In this document: piece after piece, positions 1 to 5,478 of the stretch
Layout: each line of letters begins with the position of its first letter
Numbering within the stretch: position 1 is the first letter of the stretch
Assembly (NCBI GenBank): GCA_028708585.1
Contig: JAQVYO010000060.1
Coordinates: 1-8,906 of the forward strand
Direction: 5' to 3'
From: Oscillospiraceae bacterium
GTDB taxonomy: Bacteria > Bacillota > Clostridia > Oscillospirales > Oscillospiraceae
Length of the DNA: 8,906 nucleotides
The notes under the pieces: generated by a model
Told to the model about the DNA's origin: nothing
What the model saw: only the letters and a program-made list of their open reading frames with translations
Database searches by the model: none
Translations under genes and position numbers: made by a program

Positions 1-1
1 C

Positions 2-88
2 CCCGCCCGATGGAAAGGAGAACCGCCGGAAGGGCTGGAAATCATTCCTGTTGGGAATTTGCAGGCAGCGCTGGCGGCGGTTTTATAA
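2..88 (+). CDS. C-terminal tail of an upstream gene (identity uncertain)
   Basis: This reading frame is open from the window edge to a TAA at 86-88. It encodes 28 residues ending in PEGLEIIPVGNLQAALAAVL. The alternation of a short hydrophobic strand (LEIIPV) and a small amphipathic helix (NLQAALAAVL) is typical of a real protein C-terminus. It resembles the last strand and helix of Lon/RadA-type S5-fold domains, where a strand followed by V-x-x-(L/I)-x-x-A-L closes the protein. RadA is my best guess, but 28 residues cannot establish it. The GC-rich codons change to AT-rich sequence immediately after the stop, which supports a gene end here. No hairpin terminator is evident downstream. Confidence 0.55.
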   Translation, partial: PARWKGEPPEGLEIIPVGNLQAALAAVL

Positions 89-130
89 TATAAAAGGGAT
101 GCATATGGGCTTTGATTCATGCCGTTCGAT

Positions 131-164
131 TAGAATTTTGGTACTTCTAGAATTTTGGTACTTC
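131..164. repeat. Perfect tandem duplication, 2 x 17 bp
   Basis: TAGAATTTTGGTACTTC occurs twice with no gap, at 131-147 and 148-164. The copy junction falls inside the stop codon of the minus-strand Cys-rich gene. With two copies that gene ends in TAG. With one copy it would end in TAA at the same residue, so the duplication leaves the protein unchanged. It looks like a recent slippage-type duplication. Confidence 0.95.
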
Positions 165-317
165 ATCCGGCGTCTGAGCGGCTGTTGGTCCCTGCTTCGG
201 CAGAAAATGAACGCAGTCTTTCACCCCGCACGGGGCGCCGCTGGAGGCGGCTCGTTCCAAAGTACAGCAGCCATCCTCCTGATACATGCAGTTGCTGGTA
301 CAGGTTATCAGGCTCAA
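147..317 (-). CDS. Small Cys-rich protein, DUF1540-like, TTG start
   Basis: The 56-residue product begins MSLITCTSNCMYQEDGCC, continues through GAPCGVKDCVHF and ends PDEVPKF. It has seven Cys, at residues 6, 10, 17, 18, 30 and 35 among them, in the order C-x3-C-x6-CC-x11-C-x4-C-x-H. The pattern, an N-terminal hydrophobic residue before C-x3-C and then Y/Q-x-x-G-x-C, matches small Cys-rich clostridial proteins often annotated as DUF1540 or, misleadingly, as hydroxymyristoyl-ACP dehydratase. Metal binding is the natural inference, but the function of these proteins is unknown. The TTG start is chosen because GGAAAGGGG at 326-334 lies 8 nt upstream and no ATG lies ahead of the first Cys. A longer overlapping frame (163-450, minus) has no ribosome site and no family pattern. 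The stop codon lies in the 17-bp tandem duplication. Confidence 0.75.
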   Translation of the reverse strand: MSLITCTSNCMYQEDGCCTLERAASSGAPCGVKDCVHFLPKQGPTAAQTPDEVPKF

Positions 318-384
318 ATAAAAGACCCCTTTCCGTAAGCAGCCTCACACAAATGAAACGGTTTGTTGTGATTGAGGTTTGACG

Positions 385-390
385 ATTATA
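385..390 (-). promoter_or_regulatory. Possible -10 element for the Cys-rich gene
   Basis: On the minus strand this reads TATAAT, a perfect sigma-A -10 hexamer about 70 nt ahead of the TTG start at 317. The hexamer 17 bp further upstream (ACTTTT) is a poor -35, so the promoter is only a candidate. Confidence 0.35.
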
Positions 391-479
391 TTGTTGCCCA
401 AAAAAAGAAAAGTATGAAAGAAACAGGGCAAGGGAACGTTTATCAAACATGCTTAGAGGGTGCTTCCTAATGATGTTGT

Positions 480-611
480 TTATGACTTTTTATGATACTT
501 TACATAAACTAAAATCCAGACGATCCCGGCAGCAGAAGCGAAAGGCACCGATTTTTTGGCAAGAAGAAAGATACCGGCCAAACAGACGATCATTATGAGT
601 TTAAATTTCAT
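480..611 (-). CDS. Small hydrophobic membrane peptide (43 aa)
   Basis: This short frame encodes 43 residues. It opens with MKFKLIMIVCLAGIFLLAKK, a first hydrophobic segment at about residues 4-18. A second hydrophobic segment at about residues 23-37 (PFASAAGIVWILVYV) is followed by a basic tail, KYHKKS. Two short transmembrane helices with Lys at the turn and at both ends give a hairpin topology with ends probably cytoplasmic. The ATG has AGAGG 7 nt upstream, a good ribosome site. A TATGAT sequence at 653-658 (minus) could be its -10, without a clear -35. I do not recognise the family. A small toxin-like or membrane-stress peptide is possible, but nothing here shows it. It lies 162 nt upstream of the Cys-rich gene on the same strand and could share a transcript. 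Confidence 0.6.
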   Translation of the reverse strand: MKFKLIMIVCLAGIFLLAKKSVPFASAAGIVWILVYVKYHKKS

Positions 612-685
612 ATCAAAACCTCTGAATTTTCAATGAATTTTACATATTATTCATCATATAAGAAAAAAGAAAAATAAGAAATTGT

Positions 686-724
686 CGGATTTCCCAAAAA
701 TAAAATTTATTTTTGGGAAATCCG
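686..724. repeat. 39-bp near-perfect palindrome (19-bp arms, 1-nt centre)
   Basis: The left arm CGGATTTCCCAAAAATAAA (686-704) is the exact reverse complement of the right arm at 706-724, with one A at 705 between them. A T-rich tail follows neither end convincingly, although the minus-strand side (685 downwards) is moderately T-rich. It is therefore not a typical intrinsic terminator. Its place between divergent genes fits a dimeric-protein binding site, a cruciform-forming element or a remnant of a small palindromic mobile repeat. Confidence 0.95.
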
Positions 725-783
725 TATATTTCAAACATTTAAATTGCTGTTTCAATTGCAAAATGTGAAAAATGGGATTTTTC

Positions 784-812
784 TTGACAGGAAGATGGGA
801 AGATGGTACCAT
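784..812 (+). promoter_or_regulatory. Sigma-A promoter for the recombinase gene
   Basis: A consensus -35 TTGACA (784-789) is followed after 17 bp by TACCAT (807-812), preceded by TGG, an extended -10 motif. CATAAT at 810-815 is an alternative -10 with a longer spacer. Transcription would begin near 819, giving a leader of about 120-160 nt. A weak inverted repeat, ATGAT (814-818) with ATCAT (828-832), sits at the expected start point and could be an operator. Confidence 0.6.
791..806. repeat. Tandem 8-bp direct repeat inside the promoter spacer
   Basis: GAAGATGG is repeated exactly at 791-798 and 799-806. The two copies make up 16 of the 17 bp between the -35 and -10 hexamers. Loss or gain of one copy would change the spacer to 9 or 25 bp and should abolish promoter function. 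Confidence 0.9.
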
Positions 813-867
813 AATGATCAAATATCTATCATGTAAAGGAAGGAAGAGGGGGGAGGTTAGAAAGCGG

Positions 868-921
868 TTGAGAATGCAAAACGGGGAAATAAAATTCCAA
901 AGAAAAAAGTCAACAAAATAA
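868..921 (+). CDS. Possible 17-codon leader ORF ahead of the recombinase
   Basis: A TTG at 868 lies 11 nt after the strong ribosome-site-like GGGGGGAGG (848-856). It opens a frame encoding MRMQNGEIKFQRKKSTK, ending in TAA at 919-921. An ATG at 874 could be used instead. The strong ribosome site has no other downstream start to serve, since the recombinase frame begins at 941 or later. The last four codons and the stop lie in the left arm of the 909-934 inverted repeat, so a ribosome here would melt that hairpin. This is the geometry of a translational attenuator, but the peptide is short and basic and could be chance. Confidence 0.3.
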   Translation: MRMQNGEIKFQRKKSTK

Positions 922-934
922 AAATTTTGTTGAC
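909..934. repeat. Perfect 11-4-11 inverted repeat upstream of the recombinase
   Basis: GTCAACAAAAT (909-919) is the exact reverse complement of ATTTTGTTGAC (924-934), separated by AAAA. In RNA it would form an 11-bp stem with a tetraloop just ahead of the recombinase start region. In DNA it could be a dimer operator or a recombinase binding site, because Xer proteins bind 11-bp half-sites. A true dif-type site, however, has a spacer of about 6 bp and dissimilar arms. Confidence 0.9.
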
Positions 935-976
935 AACAGGGTGGAGGATTTCAAGGGAAGGAGGTTTGGAGACGTA

Positions 977-2128
977 TTGGCGGATTCATACAAAAACAAA
1001 AAACCGGAAATTTTAGAACCAATCCTTTCAGATACGTTAGATACGGAATCGAAATTGGAACCTTTAGGATCAAACGATCAAAATAAAAATCGAGCCGAAG
1101 CGGATCGTGCGGAAACGGAAACGGCGCGTCACGCAGATTACCGCGGCGAAGCCCCCCGAATTCTGCGGGAATTTTTGACCTATCAGGAAGTGGTACGTGG
1201 AAGCTCTCGCAAAACGGTAGATGAATATTTTCTGGATTTGCGCACTTTTTTCCGTTTTTTAAAGATCCTGCGCGGCAGCGCATCTAAAGATATGGAACTT
1301 GAGGATATTTCTATTTCCGATGTAGATGTGGAGTTGGTATCTTCCGTAACGCTGACGGATGTTTACGCATATATGAGCTATTTGGGCAGGGACCGGGTCA
1401 AGAACCCCAGAAGTGCCGCACCCGTTCATGGTGTGGGCGCGGCAACCAGAGCCCGCAAGGTGGCCTCCATCCGTTCGTTTTATAAATATTTGACTACAAA
1501 AGCCAAGTTGTTAAAGGAAAATCCCGTTCAGAATTTGGATGCACCAAAGCAAAAAAAGGACCTTCCCCGCTACTTGACGGAAGAGGAATGCCTGTCTTTG
1601 CTTTCCGCGGTTTCGGGCGCCAATAAGGAACGGGATTATTGCATTCTTACCCTGTTTCTCAATTGCGGACTGCGGCTTTCGGAACTTGTGGGCCTGAATC
1701 TGTCGGGTATCCAGGCGGATTCTATCCGCATTCTGGGCAAAGGAAACAAGGTGCGGATCCTGTATCTAAACGATGCATGCACTGCGGCCATCAATGCATA
1801 CTTACCTGTCCGAAAACTCCTGCCCAGCGTGGATAAGGATGCTTTTTTTGTTACTACCCGCAAAGAACGTATCAGTACCGCTGCGGTACATAAAATTGTC
1901 AAAAAATATCTTCTACGGGCCGGGTTGGATGCCGGGCGTTATTCGTCTCACAAACTGCGTCACACCGCCGCTACGCTGATGCTGCACAACGGCGTGGATG
2001 TGCGGACGTTGCAGGAGATTTTAGGGCATGAAAATTTAAATACCACCCAGATTTATACCCATGTGGACAACGAAGGCCTGCGTGTAGCAGTTAAAGCCAA
2101 TCCGCTTTCCAAGGTAAGACCCAAATAA
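977..2128 (+). CDS. XerC/XerD-like tyrosine recombinase with N-terminal extension
   Basis: This is a site-specific tyrosine recombinase that cuts and rejoins DNA through a 3'-phosphotyrosine. From the TTG at 977 it has 383 residues. The SAM-like core-binding domain runs from about residue 59 (APRILREFLTYQE) to about 185. The catalytic domain carries Arg233 (NCGLRLSEL), Lys258 (GKGNKVR), His325-x-x-Arg328 (HKLRHTAA), His351 (LGHENL) and nucleophile Tyr360 (TQIYTHV), so all six active-site residues are present. XerC and XerD are about 300 residues, so the charged low-complexity first 58 residues are extra. TTG 977 is preferred over GTG 941 because AAGGAGG (958-964) and GGAG (968-971) precede it, whereas 941 has no usable ribosome site. 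No phage or transposon genes are nearby, so a housekeeping Xer role is as likely as an integrase role. XerC and XerD cannot be told apart here. Confidence 0.9.
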   Translation: MADSYKNKKPEILEPILSDTLDTESKLEPLGSNDQNKNRAEADRAETETARHADYRGEAPRILREFLTYQEVVRGSSRKTVDEYFLDLRTFFRFLKILRGSASKDMELEDISISDVDVELVSSVTLTDVYAYMSYLGRDRVKNPRSAAPVHGVGAATRARKVASIRSFYKYLTTKAKLLKENPVQNLDAPKQKKDLPRYLTEEECLSLLSAVSGANKERDYCILTLFLNCGLRLSELVGLNLSGIQADSIRILGKGNKVRILYLNDACTAAINAYLPVRKLLPSVDKDAFFVTTRKERISTAAVHKIVKKYLLRAGLDAGRYSSHKLRHTAATLMLHNGVDVRTLQEILGHENLNTTQIYTHVDNEGLRVAVKANPLSKVRPK

Positions 2129-2162
2129 CAGAAATTTGCTTTATTATTTTTGCTTTTAATTT

Positions 2163-2738
2163 TTATTTTATTTTTTGGTAAACTCCTAAAATGTGGATAA
2201 ATCGCATGGATAAAACGTCATATGCGGCAAGCGGTTTGTTATCTGCGTCATAGGTGTGGGCTGCAACCAAAATATTTGCAAGGGAAGGCGGATTGCCGAT
2301 GGATACGATGACCGGTGTATGGCCAAATTCCTCTCCGTTAAAATTAAGTTGAACCAGATCCCCGGGGAGAACGTCTTCCATGCCGGACTCCACGCCGAAC
2401 GGACCGGGCGAGCACTTCCCTCTTGGAAGAAAAGAATACTTCGCTCTGGTCATAAAATTATAAAAATAAGGTACTCCTGTCCAGGCGGGGGCTTTTTGGT
2501 TTGAATTGAAGTAAAACCATCCATATACAGGAGTGCTATTCATTACGCCCGAGCCGGCAAAGACACATTGGGACGCAAAATTGGTGCAGTCTCCCCCTAA
2601 TTTATCATAATTATAATAAGCTGGGTTTCTTTGATACGCCCACTTATGCGCATAGGCAACCGCGGCATTGCGGTTATAGGGAAAGGCCGGCGGGCATGCC
2701 GGCCTTTCCGCATATCCGGATAAGGCCAAATCGATCAT
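2163..2738 (-). CDS. Amidase_6-domain protein (putative Cys amidase)
   Basis: The 191-residue protein matches the putative amidase domain family PF12671 (papain-like/NlpC-P60 fold) from about residue 21 to the end. Diagnostic segments are YNRNAAVAYAHKWAYQRNP (21-39), GGDCTNFASQC with likely nucleophile Cys51, the Trp/Tyr-rich APAWTGVPYFYNF (84-96), PGDLVQLNF, EFGHTPVIV with likely catalytic His140, and AAHTYD (159-164). There is no signal peptide or anchor, so how it would reach peptidoglycan is unclear. The ATG at 2738 lies only 1-2 nt after AGAAAGGG. A TTG three codons in (2727-2729) would be better spaced, so the start is uncertain by three codons. Residues 1-20 lie outside the domain and are partly encoded by a perfect hairpin (2680-2709). 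It is 79 nt downstream of the metal ATPase on the same strand with no terminator between, and converges on the recombinase gene with a 34-nt gap. Confidence 0.85.
   Translation of the reverse strand: MIDLALSGYAERPACPPAFPYNRNAAVAYAHKWAYQRNPAYYNYDKLGGDCTNFASQCVFAGSGVMNSTPVYGWFYFNSNQKAPAWTGVPYFYNFMTRAKYSFLPRGKCSPGPFGVESGMEDVLPGDLVQLNFNGEEFGHTPVIVSIGNPPSLANILVAAHTYDADNKPLAAYDVLSMRFIHILGVYQKIK
2680..2709. repeat. Perfect 12-bp inverted repeat inside the amidase 5' coding region
   Basis: GGAAAGGCCGGC (2680-2691) and its exact reverse complement GCCGGCCTTTCC (2698-2709) are separated by 6 nt. The GC-rich stem covers roughly codons 10-20 of the amidase (ERPACPPAFP), just ahead of the conserved domain. 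In mRNA it would be a stable hairpin about 30 nt after the start codon. Confidence 0.95.
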
Positions 2739-2817
2739 TCCCTTTCTAATTCTAACCTTCCTGGCGTCTGATCTTGGTTTAGCCTATTCCCTGTTCTGTT
2801 TTTTTGTTACTTGCCGT

Positions 2818-5010
2818 TTAAATGCGCTTTACAGGAGCAAGGCAGCGCATTGCGTTTAAAACGGTCAGCAGGCAAACCCCCACGTCGGCAAACACCGCCT
2901 GCCAAAGATTCGCGATTCCAAGGAATGCCAGAATCAGCACAATTGCCTTTATGCCCAAGGCAAAACAAATGTTTTGCATGACGATGCGCCTGGTGCGGTG
3001 TGCGATATGCAGTGCCTGATTGACTCCGAAAGGCTGGTCGCGAACCAACACCACATCCGCCGCTTCGATCGCGGCGTCGGATCCCAAGCCTCCCATGGCA
3101 ATCCCCACATCCGCCAAGGAAAGCACCGGCGCATCGTTGACGCCATCCCCAACAAAAAGGAGGGTATTGCCCGGCGCGTTCTCTTGTAATAAACGTTTTA
3201 CATGCTCTGCCTTATCTGTCGGGAGCAGGTCCGTGTAGACTTCATCGATGCCCAATGCTTTGGCGGCGGCCTTCCCCGCCCCGGCCCTGTCTCCTGTGAG
3301 AAGGACGGTTTTGTTGATGCCATACATTTTTAGCCCGGCGACGGCTTTTTGAGCGTCCGGCTTCAGCGAGTCGGATAACGCAATGGTTCCCATGTAGACG
3401 TTGTCCATGGCGATGTGCAGAAGCGTTTCATCCGCTTCCCGATGCGATTCAGTTGGAACAAGGCTTAGGTCTTCCATGAGCGCGCGGTTTCCAACGCAGA
3501 TGGTATGGCCATCGACGGTGGCCTTTACGCCTTTGCCAGGGATTTGCGTATAATTTTCCACTGTATCAGGAGATTGCGCGGTTTCATCTGCCGGCTGAAG
3601 CGTTCTTTCCTGGGCCGCGCGTAAAATGGAGCGCGCAATGGGATGCGTGGAATATACCTCGGCTTGAGCGGCTGCGGCAAGCAGCTCTTCTTTGGATCCT
3701 TGGACTGGACGAACATCTGTCACATTGAAAATTCCCTCTGTCAGGGTCCCTGTTTTATCAAAAACAACGGTGGACGCGCGGCAAAGAGCATCTAAGAAAT
3801 TGCCGCCCTTGATTAGGATTCCCTGCCGGGAAGCGCCGCCGATTCCAGCAAAAAAGCCAAGCGGGACAGAAATGACCAGCGCGCAGGGGCAGGAAACCAC
3901 TAGGAAAACCAGTGCGCGGCGCAGATAAATCATCCACCCTCCGCCCAAAAATATGGGGGGCAGGATAGCAACCGCAATGGCCAGGAAGACAACTGCCGGC
4001 GTATAAGATCTTGAAAACCGGGTGATAAAACGTTCTTCTTTGGCTTTGTGCTGAGACGCTTCTTGAGTCAGCTCCAAAATTTTGGAAACAGCGGATTCCT
4101 GAAGCGGTTTATCCGCCCGAATTTTTAAGGCGCCGTCATGGTTGACACATCCGCCCATGACTGCGTCTCCCGGCGCTGTCCGCCTTGGAAAGGACTCGCC
4201 GGTTAGAGATGAAGTATCTAAAAAGGATTCTCCTTCTAATACGGTGCCGTCCAGAGGAATTTTTTCGCCGGGATAGACCAAAAGTACCATACCAACTGCT
4301 GCATCTTCCGCAGGAATGACCTTCCATATCTCCCCTTCCTGCACCCGGGCCGTTTCCGGACGGAGATCCATCAGTGCGGCAATGGAGCGGCGGCTTTTTC
4401 CGGCAGCCGACCCCTGCAATACCTCTCCAATTTGAAAAAACAGCATTACCGCGGCGCCCTCTGGCGCTTCGCCGGCAAAAAATGCTCCGATTCCGGCGAT
4501 GGACATGAGAAACATTTCGTCAAACAGCTTTCCTCTGCCGATATTCTTTGCGGCGGCCCAAAGCGTTTCATATCCTGAAAACAGAAAAACCAGCAAGAAT
4601 CCGATGGTCTGCCAAGGGTCTGGAACCGGAAGCAATAAAATCAACAAAAACGCAGCTCCGCAGATGGAGAGGCGCATCACCTCCCCCCTTCCAACACTTT
4701 CTTCTTCGCAGCAATGTGCGCATCCGCTCTCGTGTTCCTGATTGTGTTCGTGCGCCTGACGTGCAGAATGCGTGTGAACCAATACGGGTTCCTGATGGCA
4801 GCGGCACCCGCAGCTGATATGCTTGTCTTGTTGGCCACCCTCCTTTTTTGACTGCTGCGCATGGCGGTAACCGCGCTCCAGATCTTCCGGACCGCATGGG
4901 TCGGGGTATTTTGATGATGCCTCAGGGCAGCTGCGGCTGTGCTTGGGTTTGCGGCGGAAGTTCTTATGTACCCGCATCTCGTCTACGGTATGTTCCACTT
5001 TCTTCTTCAT
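2818..5010 (-). CDS. cadA: Zn/Cd/Pb-exporting P1B-type ATPase
   Basis: This 730-residue membrane pump uses ATP to export soft divalent metals. Visible motifs, in order, are the actuator loop TGES (270-273), the transmembrane metal-site motif CPC (374-376, SCPCALVISVP), the phosphorylated Asp418 in DKTGT, the P1B hallmark His456-Pro, the hinge GDGVND (621-626), and Asp709 in the last helix (VFADVGVCLL). CPC together with that Asp matches the CadA/ZntA (P1B-2) subgroup rather than copper pumps. Residues 1-101 have no GxxCxxC heavy-metal-associated domain. They instead hold 12 His and 8 Cys, including CGCRCH (67-72) and a His-rich stretch (79-101), probably a flexible metal-binding tail. Eight transmembrane helices are expected, the first beginning near residue 112. 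The ATG has GGGGGTG about 7 nt upstream and follows the cadC-like gene by 49 nt, so the two are probably co-transcribed. Confidence 0.93.
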   Translation of the reverse strand: MKKKVEHTVDEMRVHKNFRRKPKHSRSCPEASSKYPDPCGPEDLERGYRHAQQSKKEGGQQDKHISCGCRCHQEPVLVHTHSARQAHEHNQEHESGCAHCCEEESVGRGEVMRLSICGAAFLLILLLPVPDPWQTIGFLLVFLFSGYETLWAAAKNIGRGKLFDEMFLMSIAGIGAFFAGEAPEGAAVMLFFQIGEVLQGSAAGKSRRSIAALMDLRPETARVQEGEIWKVIPAEDAAVGMVLLVYPGEKIPLDGTVLEGESFLDTSSLTGESFPRRTAPGDAVMGGCVNHDGALKIRADKPLQESAVSKILELTQEASQHKAKEERFITRFSRSYTPAVVFLAIAVAILPPIFLGGGWMIYLRRALVFLVVSCPCALVISVPLGFFAGIGGASRQGILIKGGNFLDALCRASTVVFDKTGTLTEGIFNVTDVRPVQGSKEELLAAAAQAEVYSTHPIARSILRAAQERTLQPADETAQSPDTVENYTQIPGKGVKATVDGHTICVGNRALMEDLSLVPTESHREADETLLHIAMDNVYMGTIALSDSLKPDAQKAVAGLKMYGINKTVLLTGDRAGAGKAAAKALGIDEVYTDLLPTDKAEHVKRLLQENAPGNTLLFVGDGVNDAPVLSLADVGIAMGGLGSDAAIEAADVVLVRDQPFGVNQALHIAHRTRRIVMQNICFALGIKAIVLILAFLGIANLWQAVFADVGVCLLTVLNAMRCLAPVKRI

Positions 5011-5059
5011 CTATGCACACCCCCGTTTTTTCTGTGTTTGGCCATCCCATTTGGCTGGA

Positions 5060-5422
5060 TCATTCCTCTGTTACATGGGTAAACGCAATGCGAAAGAGCG
5101 CTTCGATATGTTCATCCGCAAGGCTATAATAGACCACCTTGCCGTTTCGCCGGCTTTTTACCATCCGCATTCCCTTTAAAATCCGAAGCTGATGGGAAAC
5201 GGCCGACTGGCTGATGGAAAGAAGAGCGGAAAGATCGCATACGCATAGCTCCGCTTCTTTCAGGGCGCAGAGAATGCGTGCTCTGGTAGGATCGCCGAAG
5301 GTCCGAAATAATTGGGAAACCTCGTAAATAAGCTGGTATTCCGGCAATTTTTCCTGTACCATTTTTATAGCGTCCTCATGAATCACGGTACAGTCGCAAT
5401 GCTCCGCCCGTTCAAACCGCAT
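5060..5422 (-). CDS. cadC: ArsR/SmtB-family metal-sensing repressor (CadC-like)
   Basis: This 120-residue winged-helix repressor should release DNA when it binds metal. Both known family metal sites are visible. The alpha3N-type cysteine site is represented by C9 and C11 plus C60 and C62 in ELCVCDL. The alpha5 site is represented by D103 and H105 (DEH), H116 and E119. The recognition helix lies in LSALLSISQSAVSHQLRILK (64-83), followed by the wing SRRNGKVVYYSL. The start is placed at the ATG at 5420-5422. It has GGGAAGG 6-7 nt upstream and gives the usual family length. The upstream in-frame ATG (5465-5467) would add 15 residues, but it falls inside the operator and has no ribosome site. The gene is the first of a unit with cadA. 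The Cys site suggests Cd/Pb sensing and the alpha5 site Zn; the true inducer is inferred. Confidence 0.92.
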   Translation of the reverse strand: MRFERAEHCDCTVIHEDAIKMVQEKLPEYQLIYEVSQLFRTFGDPTRARILCALKEAELCVCDLSALLSISQSAVSHQLRILKGMRMVKSRRNGKVVYYSLADEHIEALFRIAFTHVTEE

Positions 5423-5444
5423 GGTTGCACCTTCCCTTATTAAA

Positions 5445-5474
5445 TTATCATATGAACAACTGTTCATTCGATAA
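5445..5474. promoter_or_regulatory. CadC/SmtB-type operator
   Basis: The core ATGAACA (5452-5458) and TGTTCAT (5461-5467) are perfect inverted arms around a 2-nt centre. The symmetry extends, after a 2-bp mismatch, through TTATC (5445-5449) and GATAA (5470-5474), so 12 of 14 arm positions pair. TGAACA-n2-TGTTCA is the known 12-2-12 class of ArsR/SmtB operator. It covers about +1 to +25 of the repressor transcript, so bound repressor should block transcription of cadC-cadA. Confidence 0.88.
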
Positions 5475-5478
5475 GTTC

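Larger units (their letters stand above)
612..940. other. Divergent intergenic spacer, structured and AT-rich
   Basis: This 329-bp spacer separates the divergent small membrane gene and the recombinase gene and contains no conventional CDS. From left to right it holds A/T-rich sequence, a 39-bp palindrome (686-724), a weaker imperfect inverted repeat (735-746 with 753-766), a plus-strand promoter (784-812) whose spacer is a tandem 8-bp repeat, a purine-rich ribosome-site-like run (837-856), a possible leader ORF (868-921) and an 11-bp inverted repeat (909-934). Confidence 0.85.

Noticed and set aside
51..382. Two plus-strand open frames in the same stretch (51-338 and 155-382)
   Set aside because: Both lack convincing ribosome sites and lie antisense to the better-supported Cys-rich gene. 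The first starts inside the tail of the upstream gene.
163..450. 95-residue minus-strand open frame over the Cys-rich gene
   Set aside because: It has no ribosome site at its ATG and no recognisable pattern. A different frame in the same DNA (147-317) has both.
497..507. Half-site resembling the XerD arm of a Firmicutes dif site (ACTTTACATAA)
   Set aside because: Only one arm resembles dif. The opposite 11-bp arm does not match, and the sequence lies in the coding region of the small membrane peptide.
638..665. Second dif-like stretch (TTTTACATATTATTCATC)
   Set aside because: The left arm is partly similar but the right arm matches poorly, as expected by chance in AT-rich DNA.
930..935. TTGACA as a -35 element directly before the recombinase
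   Set aside because: No acceptable -10 lies 16-18 bp downstream, and the hexamer is part of the right arm of the inverted repeat.
2129..2162. Possible bidirectional terminator between the convergent recombinase and amidase genes
   Set aside because: The 34-nt gap is T-rich but I found no stem-loop that would support an intrinsic terminator.
2822..5129. Numerous open frames antisense or out of frame within cadA and cadC
   Set aside because: They overlap a fully conserved ATPase and repressor, show no ribosome sites or family motifs, and are explained as coding shadows.
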